Positions 1 through 8,911 of a DNA stretch of 64,000 nucleotides are shown piece after piece. This stretch comes from Streptomyces sp. DH-12 (GTDB lineage: Bacteria > Actinomycetota > Actinomycetes > Streptomycetales > Streptomycetaceae), in contig NZ_PPFB01000001.1 in the NCBI RefSeq assembly GCF_002899455.1, forward strand, positions 5,307,001 to 5,371,000. Direction: 5' to 3'. The notes under the pieces were generated by a model, which worked only from the letters and a program-made list of their open reading frames with translations, was not told where the DNA came from and did not search any database. Every line of letters starts with the position of its first letter. Position 1 is the first letter of the stretch. Made by a program: the position numbers and the translations under genes.

Positions 1-199
1 AGCAGCCTCCGCCCCCGCCGCCCGCGCGGGGGGCCGGAGCCGCCGCGGAGGTGGTGCCGCCGACGGCGACCGTGGAGAGGAGCTTGACCGTGTCGTCGTG
101 ACCCGCCGGGCAGGCCGCGGGAGCGGAGGACTCCGCCATCGGACGGCTCAGTTCGAACGTGTCGCCGCAGGTGCGGCAGCGGAATTCGTAGCGAGGCAT
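1..199 (-). CDS. FmdB-family zinc ribbon protein (C-terminus cut by window edge)
   Basis: The reading frame begins with ATG at 199 and runs off the left edge. The N-terminus MPRYEFRCRTCGDTFELSRP has the first CxxC of the FmdB/CxxC_CxxC_SSSS regulatory zinc ribbon; the second knuckle is the C-P-A-G-H segment, so one ligand may be His rather than Cys. The visible C-terminal part is a Gly-rich tail ending in Cys. Members are short proteins of unclear role, sometimes called putative regulators. The family call is safe; no function beyond zinc binding can be given. Confidence 0.85.
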   Translation of the reverse strand, partial: MPRYEFRCRTCGDTFELSRPMAESSAPAACPAGHDDTVKLLSTVAVGGTTSAAAPAPRAGGGGGGC

Positions 200-236
200 G
201 GGCACAGGTTAACCGGACCGGTGAGGAGGTGGCCGG

Positions 237-1664
237 TCAGTTGGCGCCTGCGCCCCGCTCCTCCCGGATCTGGGCCACCACACGGCTCGCGGTCTCCCGG
301 ACCGCCTCGGTCTCGGTGAGGAACTGCCAGTAGTCGGGGTGGCGGCCCTCCAGCCCGGCGACGGCGCGTTCCAGCCGGGCCACGGCGTCGTCGAGCGGGC
401 GGGCGTGGCGTGGGTCGGGGGTGTTGCGGCCGGCCATGGCGAGCCGCTGGGCGTCCCGGATGGCGAACCGGGTGCGGTCGATCTCCTGCTCGGGGTCCTT
501 CTGCACGGCGTTCAGCCGGCGCAGGCGGTCCCCGGCGGCGGACACGGCCTCGTCGGTGGTGTTCAGCAGGGCCCGCGCGGTGGACAGCAGGGCGGTGGCG
601 TCGGGCCAGCGCTGTTCCTCGCGGGCGGCCCGGGCCTCGGCGAGCCGGGCCTCCGCCTGCCGCACGGTGCGCTCGGCGAACTCGGGCACGCCCTGGAGGT
701 CCTGCCAGCAGGCGACGGTGAAGCGCCGGCGCAGTTCGCTCAGCACGGGTTCGACCTGCTCGGAGCGGGTGGTGAGGGCCTGGGCGCGGGTGCGCAGGGA
801 GACCAGACGGCGGTCGATCTCGGCGGCTCGCTCCGGCAGCCGCTCGGCCTCCACGCGGATCGCCTCGGCCTCGCGGGTGACGCGCGCGGCCCGGTCCAGG
901 GTGGCGGGCACGCCGTGCTGCCCGGCGCCCTGGTTCAGCTTGGTCAGGTCGGGGGAGAGGGCGGCCAGCCGGGCGGCGAGGTCGTCGGCCTTCAGCCCGG
1001 AGCCGCGGGTGGCGTCGAGGGCCTGGGAAGCGGCGAGCAGTGCCTGCCGGGCGCGTTCGACGGCGGGCGCGAGCCGGGCGAGCTGGGTCTCGGCCTTGTC
1101 GAGCAGCGGGCCGAGCCCGTCGGCGAACCGGTCCAGGTCCTGCTTGACCCGTCCCAGCTCGTCCTTGGCGGCGTCCAGGTCGGCGCGCGCCCGGGAGGCC
1201 GTCGAGGCGTCCAGGTCGTCGCGGTCGAGGTCGTGGGCGTCGACGGCGCTGATGTAGCGGTGGCTGGCTTCGTCGATGCGCCGGCCGAGCGCGGCGAAGT
1301 CCTCGACGGCCCGGCGCGCGGCGGGCGAGTCGTCGACGGCGGTGATCGTCTCGATGGAGATCCGCAGGTCGCGCTGGGCGGTGTCGAGTTCGTAGAAGGC
1401 GGCGGCCGCGGCGTCCTTGGCGGCCTGCGCCTCGGCGCGCTGGTTCTCCGCGCGCCCGCCGAACCAGCGCCGGGTGCCGCCCCCGGCGAACGCGGCGGGC
1501 AGCACCAGCGCCGCGACCAGCGGAAGGACCGCAAGGGCGAGCGCGTCACGCAGGGGTCCGGGGGTGCGGCGGGCACGCCGTCCCGCCGGTTCGGGAAGGG
1601 ATCGGCGCATGCGAGGCACGCGCGGCTCCGACGGCGAGTACGGCTGTGCTGGTGTCGCCGTCAC
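237..1664 (-). CDS. Membrane-anchored coiled-coil protein of unknown function
   Basis: 475 residues. The GTG start is preceded by a GGGAGAGGG ribosome site at close spacing. A basic Pro/Arg-rich N-terminal stretch is followed by one hydrophobic segment (about residues 42-60) and then about 400 residues of Ala/Glu/Arg-rich heptad-like sequence with no globular motif I recognise. This predicts a single-pass protein with a long helical domain. A structural or envelope-associated role is possible but not shown. It lies upstream of the FmdB gene on the same strand with a 37-base gap, so the two may be cotranscribed. Confidence 0.8.
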   Translation of the reverse strand: MTATPAQPYSPSEPRVPRMRRSLPEPAGRRARRTPGPLRDALALAVLPLVAALVLPAAFAGGGTRRWFGGRAENQRAEAQAAKDAAAAAFYELDTAQRDLRISIETITAVDDSPAARRAVEDFAALGRRIDEASHRYISAVDAHDLDRDDLDASTASRARADLDAAKDELGRVKQDLDRFADGLGPLLDKAETQLARLAPAVERARQALLAASQALDATRGSGLKADDLAARLAALSPDLTKLNQGAGQHGVPATLDRAARVTREAEAIRVEAERLPERAAEIDRRLVSLRTRAQALTTRSEQVEPVLSELRRRFTVACWQDLQGVPEFAERTVRQAEARLAEARAAREEQRWPDATALLSTARALLNTTDEAVSAAGDRLRRLNAVQKDPEQEIDRTRFAIRDAQRLAMAGRNTPDPRHARPLDDAVARLERAVAGLEGRHPDYWQFLTETEAVRETASRVVAQIREERGAGAN

Positions 1665-1738
1665 ATCCCTCTCCCGTACTGTCGTTCGCCCTGCCCGTTG
1701 TCATTCTCCCACCGGTACAGGACGAACACACGGGTCCG

Positions 1739-2569
1739 TCAGTTCGCCGTACGCACGGTGAGTTCGCCGTCGCCGGTGCGGGCGGCCACCACATGGGCGC
1801 TGGAGTCGTCGCGCGGTACGGACACGTCCTCGGCCCCGTCGCCGGTCGAGGTGTCCACGCGGTAGGCGCCCCGCGGCAGCTCGATGGTCGTCGAACCGTC
1901 GCCGCTGCGGGACTCCACCCGGTCGGGCAGGGCGGTGAGGACGAGGTGCACGGAGCCGTCGCCGCTGTGGGCGCGCACGGTGCGGGAGGAGACCTCGGCG
2001 CGCACCGGTCCGTCGCCGCTGCGCAGCTCCAGCGGGCCGCTGGTGTCCGTGACGCGGACCGGGCCGTCCTTGGTGCGGATGGTCAGCGTGTCGCGGAAGC
2101 CGCCGGCCCGGACGCTGCCGTCGTCGCTCTCGACGGTGACGCCGACGCCGCGCGGCACCTCGATGCGGTGCTTGGTGGAGCAGTCGGCGACGACGCCGGA
2201 GCACTTCTCGCGCAGCACCAGCCGGTCGCCGTCCATGGACCAGGTGACCTCCGGGTCGGAGCCGAGGGCGACGGTGCCCCGGAACCAGCGGGTGACCGCG
2301 ATCTCGTCCGCCGGCTGCTTGTCGGAGGCGACGATCTCCAGGGCGGATTCGTCGGAGTCGATGGTCAGACTCGCCCCGGTCAGCTCGAAGGTGCGGTGGT
2401 CGGGCTCGTCGTCGGCCGCCGACGCCCCGCAGGCGCTCAGCGCCGCGCCGAGCACCACGGCGGCCCCGGCGAGCGCGAGGCCACGCGCCCGTACGGTGCC
2501 GAGGACGCCGGAGGCGCGGGCGGACGCGGCGGTGCGGGCGGACGCGGCGGTGCGGGCGGTGACGGGCAT
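1739..2569 (-). CDS. DUF4097-type beta-repeat lipoprotein
   Basis: 276 residues, ATG start with GGGGAG seven bases upstream. Residues 30-48 are hydrophobic and end in a lipobox (L-S-A-C), so export and lipidation are predicted. The mature part is a series of short repeats built on S-x-D-G-S/P-V-R (for example ESDDGSVRAGG and RSGDGPVRAEV), the pattern of the DUF4097 beta-helix/beta-strand repeat family. The function of that family is not established. The N-terminus before the signal is extended by a repeated RTAASA unit that comes from a DNA tandem repeat, so the true start could lie downstream of it. Confidence 0.8.
   Translation of the reverse strand: MPVTARTAASARTAASARASGVLGTVRARGLALAGAAVVLGAALSACGASAADDEPDHRTFELTGASLTIDSDESALEIVASDKQPADEIAVTRWFRGTVALGSDPEVTWSMDGDRLVLREKCSGVVADCSTKHRIEVPRGVGVTVESDDGSVRAGGFRDTLTIRTKDGPVRVTDTSGPLELRSGDGPVRAEVSSRTVRAHSGDGSVHLVLTALPDRVESRSGDGSTTIELPRGAYRVDTSTGDGAEDVSVPRDDSSAHVVAARTGDGELTVRTAN
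2516..2560. repeat. 18-bp tandem repeat (2.5 copies) inside the DUF4097 gene
   Basis: The 18-mer gcgggcggacgcggcggt occurs at 2516-2533 and 2534-2551, and a half copy runs to 2560. On the minus strand it encodes RTAASA repeats ahead of the lipoprotein signal. Copy number could vary between strains without shifting the frame. Confidence 0.9.
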
Positions 2570-2789
2570 GACGGGCTCCCCCTGGGCATACGGCTGACGG
2601 GCGAACGGCCGCGCGGTGCGGCGGCGTCGGACGTCCTCGACCGTACGGAGGCGGGGGCCGCGGGGGGATCCGGCCGACCGGCGGATCCGGGGTGGGGATA
2701 TCCCCCCGGGCCGGGGCGTACGGGGTTTGCGGGACCGTGACCCCGGCCATGTAGGCTGTCCACTCGACCCGGGCGGCGAGCACGGGCGA

Positions 2790-2861
<72 letters not shown>

Positions 2862-2868
2862 CACATGA

Positions 2869-2901
2869 CAGGGGCCCCCGGAGCATCTCCGGGGGCCCCT
2901 G
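2869..2901 (+). terminator. Strong hairpin terminator after tRNA-Val
   Basis: A perfect 15-bp GC-rich stem, CAGGGGCCCCCGGAG (2869-2883) with CTCCGGGGGCCCCTG (2887-2901) and a CAT loop, starts 8 bases past the tRNA. There is no T-run, as is common in Streptomyces. It could also serve the minus-strand gene ending at 2935. Confidence 0.85.
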
Positions 2902-2934
2902 TGCCGTCGGGGAGCCACGGCGGCTCCCCGGGGG

Positions 2935-3327
2935 CTACGGCGACTGCCCCTCGTCCGGGCTCCCCTGGACGTGCTTCAGCGCGGAGCGGGCCTGCACGCG
3001 GTCGGTGCCGGTGACCTCGGACCAGTAGCGGTGGGTGCTGACGAACACCGCGAGCTCGTGTTCGCGGCGCCGGAGCTTCTCGACCTCGGCCTGCTCGTCC
3101 TCGGTCCAGCCGGGCGAGGCGGGGCGCTCGATCTTGCGCCAGCCGTGGTCGTCGCTGAACCCGTCGAGGGGTTCGACCGACCAGGGGAGCCGCTTCAGCA
3201 GGGCCGACAACTCGGCCCGGACCTGATGCAGTTCCTCCTGACCGGCGAGGAGGTCACTCGGAAAGTCATAGGTCGCAGCCACGGCCCAATGATACGCCTG
3301 TTCGAATATGGGTGGCGAGTTGTGCAA
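2935..3327 (-). CDS. Conserved hypothetical protein
   Basis: 130 residues if the ATG at 3327 is used. The stretch MHNSPPIFEQAYHW looks less coding-like than what follows, so a GTG in the V-A-A-T-Y-D-F region (near 3284) is a plausible shorter start; neither start has a good ribosome site. The body is charged and probably helical, with a leucine-rich segment (DLLAGQEELHQVRAELSALL) and a W-rich segment around WRKIERPASPGW. No membrane segment or catalytic motif is seen. It is divergent from the DUF2277 gene. Confidence 0.6.
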   Translation of the reverse strand: MHNSPPIFEQAYHWAVAATYDFPSDLLAGQEELHQVRAELSALLKRLPWSVEPLDGFSDDHGWRKIERPASPGWTEDEQAEVEKLRRREHELAVFVSTHRYWSEVTGTDRVQARSALKHVQGSPDEGQSP

Positions 3328-3376
3328 GGGTCTTCACTTCGTGGCCCCGGACGGCGGAAGGCGCGAGACTGGGGTC

Positions 3377-3631
3377 ATGTGCCGGAGTATCAAGACCCTG
3401 CGTCCGCCCGTGCTCCCCGAGGAGGCCACGGAGGAGGACATCCGCGCCGCCGCCCTGCAGTACGTGCGGAAGGTGTCCGGCTTCCGGGCGCCGGCCGCCC
3501 ACAACCGCGAGGTGTTCGACCGCGCGGTCGAGGCGATCGCCGAGGCCACGGCCGAACTGCTGGAGGACCTGGAGGTCCGGGGCGCCCCGGCCCGCCGGGC
3601 GGCGAACCGAGCGGCGTCACCCGGTCGCTGA
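3377..3631 (+). CDS. DUF2277 family protein
   Basis: 84 residues. The N-terminus MCRSIKTLRPPVLPEEATEE and the downstream ALQYVRKVSGFRAP are the conserved features of DUF2277, small single-domain proteins of unknown function. The ATG at 3377 is chosen because the family always begins M-C-R-S-I-K. An in-frame upstream GTG at 3308 would add a tail that does not fit. A GGAAGG sequence lies about 15 bases upstream. Confidence 0.9.
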   Translation: MCRSIKTLRPPVLPEEATEEDIRAAALQYVRKVSGFRAPAAHNREVFDRAVEAIAEATAELLEDLEVRGAPARRAANRAASPGR

Positions 3632-3655
3632 GCCGCCGTCACCCTGCCCTCGGGG

Positions 3656-4255
3656 CTACCGCGCCTCCGACGCCTGCGGCTTGCGCATCAGGTAGCCCGC
3701 GCCCGCGCCCGCCGCGAACAGGGCGCCCACGGACACCGCCGTGGCCAGCCAGGTGGCGCCGAGCCACTGGCCGCCCACGTAGCCGAGGGCGACGCTGTAG
3801 CCGGCCCAGGACAGGCCCGCCAGGGCGGACCAGGGCAGGAAGTCGCGGGCGCGGCGGCGGGCGGCGCCGGCGCCGAGCGAGACCACCGAGCGGCCGGCCG
3901 GCGCGAACCGCGCGAGGACGACGAGACCGCCGCCGCCCCGGGCCAGCGCCGCGCCGAGGCGTTCCTGCGCGCCCCGCAGCCGGCTGGAGCGGGCGAGGGC
4001 CCGGTCCAGCCGGGCGCCGCCGCGCCAGGCGAGGCGGTAGGCGACCAGGTCGCCGAGGACGGAGGCGGTGGCGGCGCAGAGCGTCAGCATCAGGATGTCG
4101 GGCACGTAGGCGGCGGTGCTCGCGGCCGCCGCGGTGGCCGCGGCGATCACCAGCACCCCGCTGGGCAGCACCGGAAGGAACACGTCGAGCAGGACCGACA
4201 GGGCCACCACCGCGTAGATCCACGGGCTGCCGACCAGTGACCCGACACTCTCCAC
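3656..4255 (-). CDS. DedA/VTT-domain integral membrane protein
   Basis: 199 residues from GTG at 4255, with GGGGAG five bases upstream; the longer upstream frame is not coding-like. The order matches the DedA/SNARE-associated VTT family: an N-terminal hydrophobic segment, a region G-D-L-V-A-Y-R, the central signature RFAPAGRSVVSLGAGAARR (DedA F-x-R-x-x-P-x-x-R-x-x-x-x-x-x-A-G), and C-terminal hydrophobic helices. DedA proteins are membrane proteins, some of them phospholipid scramblases or flippases. The specific substrate is unknown. Confidence 0.85.
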   Translation of the reverse strand: MESVGSLVGSPWIYAVVALSVLLDVFLPVLPSGVLVIAAATAAAASTAAYVPDILMLTLCAATASVLGDLVAYRLAWRGGARLDRALARSSRLRGAQERLGAALARGGGGLVVLARFAPAGRSVVSLGAGAARRRARDFLPWSALAGLSWAGYSVALGYVGGQWLGATWLATAVSVGALFAAGAGAGYLMRKPQASEAR

Positions 4256-4385
4256 TCGCACTCCCCGTACGCCCCCGTGGGCCCGTGCCTGCCGCGCTGT
4301 CGCGGCGGAGGCGGCAGGAGTGGCAGGAGAAGCCGATGACAGCCATACAGCGTACGCGCGGCAAGTGACAGAAAGGTCACGGGGG

Positions 4386-4429
4386 GTTCGCGCGCCCGCC
4401 GCCCGCAGTTCGCGCGCCCGCCGCCCGCC
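4386..4429. repeat. 22-bp tandem repeat, two copies
   Basis: The sequence gttcgcgcgcccgccgcccg followed by CA or CC occurs at 4386-4407 and 4408-4429. It lies in the 349-base gap between the DedA and DoxX genes (4256-4604). Apart from this repeat and the hairpin at 4486-4515 I see no gene in that gap. Confidence 0.85.
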
Positions 4430-4485
4430 GGCGTCCCGCGCCCGCACGCCGAGGCGCCCGCGCACAAGGCGTCCGCACACCAAGG

Positions 4486-4515
4486 CGCCCCCCGCGCGGG
4501 GTGCGGCGGGGGGCG
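4486..4515 (-). terminator. Hairpin downstream of the DoxX gene
   Basis: A 10-bp perfect stem, CGCCCCCCGC (4486-4495) with GCGGGGGGCG (4506-4515), lies 90 bases beyond the DoxX stop. It is a plausible factor-independent terminator for doxX, but the long gap and lack of a T-run keep confidence modest. Confidence 0.45.
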
Positions 4516-4604
4516 TCCGGTGCGACTCGGTGGTCCCGTTGGGGAGGCGGGCGCCGTGGGGAGGCGTCGGCGGTCGTGCGGGTGGGTGAGGTGATGCGGT
4601 GCGG

Positions 4605-5057
4605 TCAGGCGGCCACAGGGGCCTGCTCCGCCGGCCGCCCGTGCCGCGCGGAGGCACGCCGGGCGAGCAGGCGGTCCAGGCCGAAGGCGCCGGACCCGGT
4701 GAAGATCAGCAGGAACATGGCCCAGCAGTACATGGCCGCGCCCTCGCCGTGGTTCTCGATCGGCCAGAGGGCCTCGGGCTGGTGCACCTTGAAGTACGCG
4801 TACGCCATCGCGCCGGACGATATGAAGGCGGCGGCCCGGGTGGCGAGGCCGAGCAGGACGAGCCCGCCGCCGACGAGTTCGATCACGGCGGCGTACCAGC
4901 CCGGCCAGGCGCCGGTCTCGACGGTGCCGCCGCTGCCGTCCATGCCGCCGAACAGGCCGAGCAGGGACACGGCGCCGTGGCAGGCGAAGAGCAGGCCGAC
5001 GACCATGCGGAACAGGCCCAGGGCATAGGGCTGGGCGCTGGTGAGGCGTCCGTTCAT
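4605..5057 (-). CDS. DoxX family membrane protein
   Basis: 150 residues, ATG at 5057 with a GGAGA ribosome site. It has four hydrophobic segments. The first helix contains LFRMVVGLLFACHG and the second pair contains VIELVGGGLVLLGLATRAAA, the DoxX signature. DoxX/DoxD-like proteins are small quinone- or thiosulfate-oxidation-linked membrane proteins in archaea, but most bacterial members are uncharacterised. It is monocistronic, with possible operator sequences upstream at 5132-5160. Confidence 0.9.
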   Translation of the reverse strand: MNGRLTSAQPYALGLFRMVVGLLFACHGAVSLLGLFGGMDGSGGTVETGAWPGWYAAVIELVGGGLVLLGLATRAAAFISSGAMAYAYFKVHQPEALWPIENHGEGAAMYCWAMFLLIFTGSGAFGLDRLLARRASARHGRPAEQAPVAA

Positions 5058-5131
5058 GGGGGGTCTCCTTCGGTCAGGCCGGCCCCCGGACGAGGCCGGG
5101 TCCTGGGGCGGAACCGAGTCGGAATCCCACG

Positions 5132-5160
5132 TTAGGTGCGCCTAAATCTTGCTTGCAAGT
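5132..5160 (-). promoter_or_regulatory. Possible promoter/operator of the DoxX gene
   Basis: Two dyads lie 75-100 bases upstream of the DoxX start: TTAGG-TGCG-CCTAA (5132-5145) and the perfect CTTGCAAG (5152-5159). On the minus strand, TTGCAA and a CTAACG hexamer are about 17 bases apart and could be a -35/-10 pair overlapping both dyads. The first dyad superficially resembles a shortened iron box, but the 19-bp DtxR/DmdR layout is not met. Confidence 0.35.
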
Positions 5161-5309
5161 TCAACATTTGGCCACGGCTTCGGCCCCTTTTGCTCCCCTC
5201 CCGTACGCCCCCGCCGCACGTCACCGCGCGCCCCGCCGCGCCTCCTTGATCGGCGGAATGACCGGAACCGCCCCCCGTTGCACAGCGGACTCACAGGTGT
5301 CCGCGGGTC

Positions 5310-6956
<1,647 letters not shown>

Positions 6957-7046
6957 GATGACCCCTTCCTCCGTAGCCCCGTACGGTACGCAGCGACGGA
7001 GGCCACCGGGGAGATCGGCGCACCCGGCGGCTCGGACCGCGCTGCC

Positions 7047-7691
7047 TCAGCAGTTGTTGAGGTACCCCTGGAGGGCGGACTTCTCGGCCGAGTCGACGGC
7101 CAGGTCGTAGTGGTACTTCACCTGGACCCACGCACGGACGTACGTGCAGCGGTAGGCCGTGCGGGACGGCATCCAGGTGGCGGGGTCCTGGTCGCCCTTG
7201 GCCTGGTTGACGTTGTCGGTGACGGCGAGGAGCTGCGGGCGGGTCAGGTCGTTGGCGAAGGCCTGGCGCCGGGCGGTGGTCCAGGAGCCCGCGCCGGAGT
7301 CCCAGGCCTCGGCGAGCGGCACCAGGTGGTCGATGTCCACGTCGGACGCGGCGGACCAGGTGGCGCCGTCGTACGGGGAGTACCAGCTGCCGCTGGTGGC
7401 GGCGCAGGCGGAGTCGGTGACGACGTTCGAGCCGTCGCGCTTGAGGACCGTCTCGCGGGTGTTGCAGCTGCCGCTGATCGTGACCCAGTGCGGGAACAGG
7501 TCGCGGTCGTAGCCGGTGCGGCTCTCGGTGCGCACGGGGAGGGTGGCGAGGTAGCCGCGCGCGGTGGCGGCGCTCACCGGGGTGGGGAGGGCGGCGGAGG
7601 CGGCCGGGGCGTTGAACAGCCCGGCGGAGGCTATGAGTCCGGTGAGCGCCGCGGCTATGCTGAGCCGTCGACGCGCGTAGAGCTTCGACAT
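7047..7691 (-). CDS. Secreted HNH (DUF1524-type) endonuclease family protein
   Basis: 214 residues with a clear Sec signal peptide (basic start, hydrophobic 10-25, cleavage near P-A-A-S-A-A at about 33). The nuclease core shows VDIDHLVPLAEAWDSG, giving the metal-finger D-H-x-x-P, then NLTRPQLLAVTD-like and NVNQAKGDQDP, the asparagine/K-G-D segment of DUF1524/HNH nucleases. Two Cys pairs probably form disulfides. It is an extracellular nuclease, likely for nutrient scavenging or competition, and is transcribed away from the riboswitch-led gene. Confidence 0.88.
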   Translation of the reverse strand: MSKLYARRRLSIAAALTGLIASAGLFNAPAASAALPTPVSAATARGYLATLPVRTESRTGYDRDLFPHWVTISGSCNTRETVLKRDGSNVVTDSACAATSGSWYSPYDGATWSAASDVDIDHLVPLAEAWDSGAGSWTTARRQAFANDLTRPQLLAVTDNVNQAKGDQDPATWMPSRTAYRCTYVRAWVQVKYHYDLAVDSAEKSALQGYLNNC

Positions 7692-7905
7692 GCGAACTCC
7701 CTTGAGGGATGCGGGCGTTGGCGTGCGTGCGGGGGAATGCTCGCGGCGCCGTGTTGCCGGGAGGCGAGGGTCCGGTAAGAAGCTAATGACGCGCTCATGA
7801 CACGTCTACGGTTCGGTGTGAAGTTTCCGCGCACGGCGGTGTGCGCGGCCGGGTCCGGCGCCCGTCTCCCGGGTCCGGGCGGACCTCGCGTACGATGGAC
7901 GGCGC

Positions 7906-8006
7906 AGAAGGGGAGTAGCCCTGTGCCGGACCGTCGACATACTGCTCAGCCCGCCTGAGCCGGCGCCCGGAGGCAGACCCGTGAGGGTCCTGCCGGCGAG
8001 ACCTTC
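7906..8006 (+). promoter_or_regulatory. yybP-ykoY (manganese-sensing) riboswitch
   Basis: The conserved blocks of the yybP-ykoY aptamer appear in order. AGAAGGGGAGTAGC (7906-7919) is the 5' P1 strand with the GGGGAGUAG box. GTCGACATACT comes next. CCCGTGAGGG (7978-7987) and GCGAGACCTTC (7996-8006) close the structure, with GAAGG pairing to CCTTC. The expression platform to 8125 holds a hairpin, CGGCACGG (8033-8040) with CCGTGCCG (8057-8064), and a CTTGC-GC-GCAAG element (8071-8082). The downstream gene is of a family known to be controlled by this Mn2+-binding RNA. The rest of the gap (7692-7905) should hold the promoters of both flanking genes. Confidence 0.9.
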
Positions 8007-8125
8007 GGCAAGCAGTGCACGCTCGCGCCGTACGGCACGGGCGTCGAAGTGTGCTGCCGTGCCGAGGCGTCTTGCGCGCAAGCTCATCACTCTCGGCGGG
8101 GCGGCCCCGACCGATCGAGGAACCG

Positions 8126-8707
8126 TTGATCAGCCTGACCGTGACGGCCGTCGTCTTCGGCGTCGTCTTCCTGGCCGAACTGCCCGACAAGACCGCGCTC
8201 GCCGGCCTCGTCCTCGGCACCCGCTACCGCGCCTCCTACGTCTTCGCCGGCGTCGCCGCCGCCTTCGCGGTGCACGTCGCGCTGGCCGTGGCGGCGGGCA
8301 GCGTGCTGACCCTGCTGCCGCAGCAGCTCGTGCACGCGCTCACGGGTGTGCTCTTCCTCGCCGGCGCGGCGATGCTGCTGCTCAAGAAGGACGAGGGCGA
8401 GGAGGAGGTCCGCAAGCCGGAGGACCAGTCCTTCTGGAAGGTCGCCGGGGCCGGGTTCATGCTCATCCTGGTCGCCGAGTTCGGCGACCTGACACAGATC
8501 ATGACGGCCAACCTCGCCGCCCGCTACGACGACCCGCTCTCCGTGGGCCTGGGGGCCGTGCTGGCGCTGTGGGCGGTGGCCGGTCTCGGCATCGTCGGCG
8601 GCAAGGCGCTGATGAAGCGGGTGCCGCTGAAGCTGATCACGCGGATCGCGGCGCTGCTCATGCTGGGCCTGGGCGTGTGGAGCCTGTGGGAGGCGGTCGC
8701 CGGGTGA
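8126..8707 (+). CDS. TMEM165/GDT1 (UPF0016) family cation transporter
   Basis: 193 residues, TTG start at 8126 preceded by GAGGA at five bases. It has six hydrophobic helices in two halves. The duplicated family motif E-x-G-D-K/R-T/S is seen as ELPDKTALAG in half one (Pro in place of Gly) and EFGDLTQIMTA in half two. Relatives are Mn2+ and Ca2+/H+ exchangers such as MneA and GDT1. The manganese riboswitch in front supports a role in Mn2+ export or homeostasis. An acidic loop (KKDEGEEEVRKPED) separates the halves. Confidence 0.92.
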   Translation: MISLTVTAVVFGVVFLAELPDKTALAGLVLGTRYRASYVFAGVAAAFAVHVALAVAAGSVLTLLPQQLVHALTGVLFLAGAAMLLLKKDEGEEEVRKPEDQSFWKVAGAGFMLILVAEFGDLTQIMTANLAARYDDPLSVGLGAVLALWAVAGLGIVGGKALMKRVPLKLITRIAALLMLGLGVWSLWEAVAG

Positions 8708-8759
8708 CCGGGGGCCGTCCCGTCGGTGAACACCCCGTGGGGGTGGTGGCGGGACGTGG

Positions 8760-8823
8760 GGTACGTTTTGTACCGTGGATGAACAAAGTGGCTCCCGCCC
8801 GCTTCCCCTGACCGGCGGGCGGG
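8760..8823 (+). other. Dyad, 10-codon ORF and overlapping hairpin ahead of the HAD gene
   Basis: This sits in the 204-base gap before the HAD gene. GGTAC (8760-8764) and GTACC (8770-8774) form a short dyad. ATG at 8779 opens a 10-codon frame, MNKVAPARFP, stopping at 8811. A 9-bp hairpin CCCGCCCGC (8794-8802) with GCGGGCGGG (8815-8823) overlaps its 3' half. It may simply be the terminator of the GDT1 gene; a leader/attenuator arrangement is only a possibility, because the mini-ORF lacks a convincing ribosome site. Confidence 0.4.
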
Positions 8824-8911
8824 GCCGCTCTGTCCCGCAGGGAATCCGTCCCCACGGTCCGCACGGGATCCGTGTCCCCACGGTCCCGTACCCCCCGCCT
8901 TGGAGCAGCCG

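Noticed and set aside
339..1865. Long plus-strand ORFs across 339-1865, 5373-7778 and similar stretches
   Set aside because: They are antisense frames of well-supported minus-strand genes; their sequence is repetitive Gly/Val/Arg/Pro, as expected from high-GC codon bias, and they lack ribosome sites and motifs.
5132..5145. Iron box (DmdR/DtxR) upstream of DoxX
   Set aside because: The half sites match TTAGG/CCTAA, but the total length is 14 bp instead of 19 and the central sequence differs.
8015..8125. N-terminal extension of the GDT1 transporter or an ORF from 7981
   Set aside because: This stretch is the riboswitch expression platform; the TTG at 8126 has the ribosome site and gives the family N-terminus.
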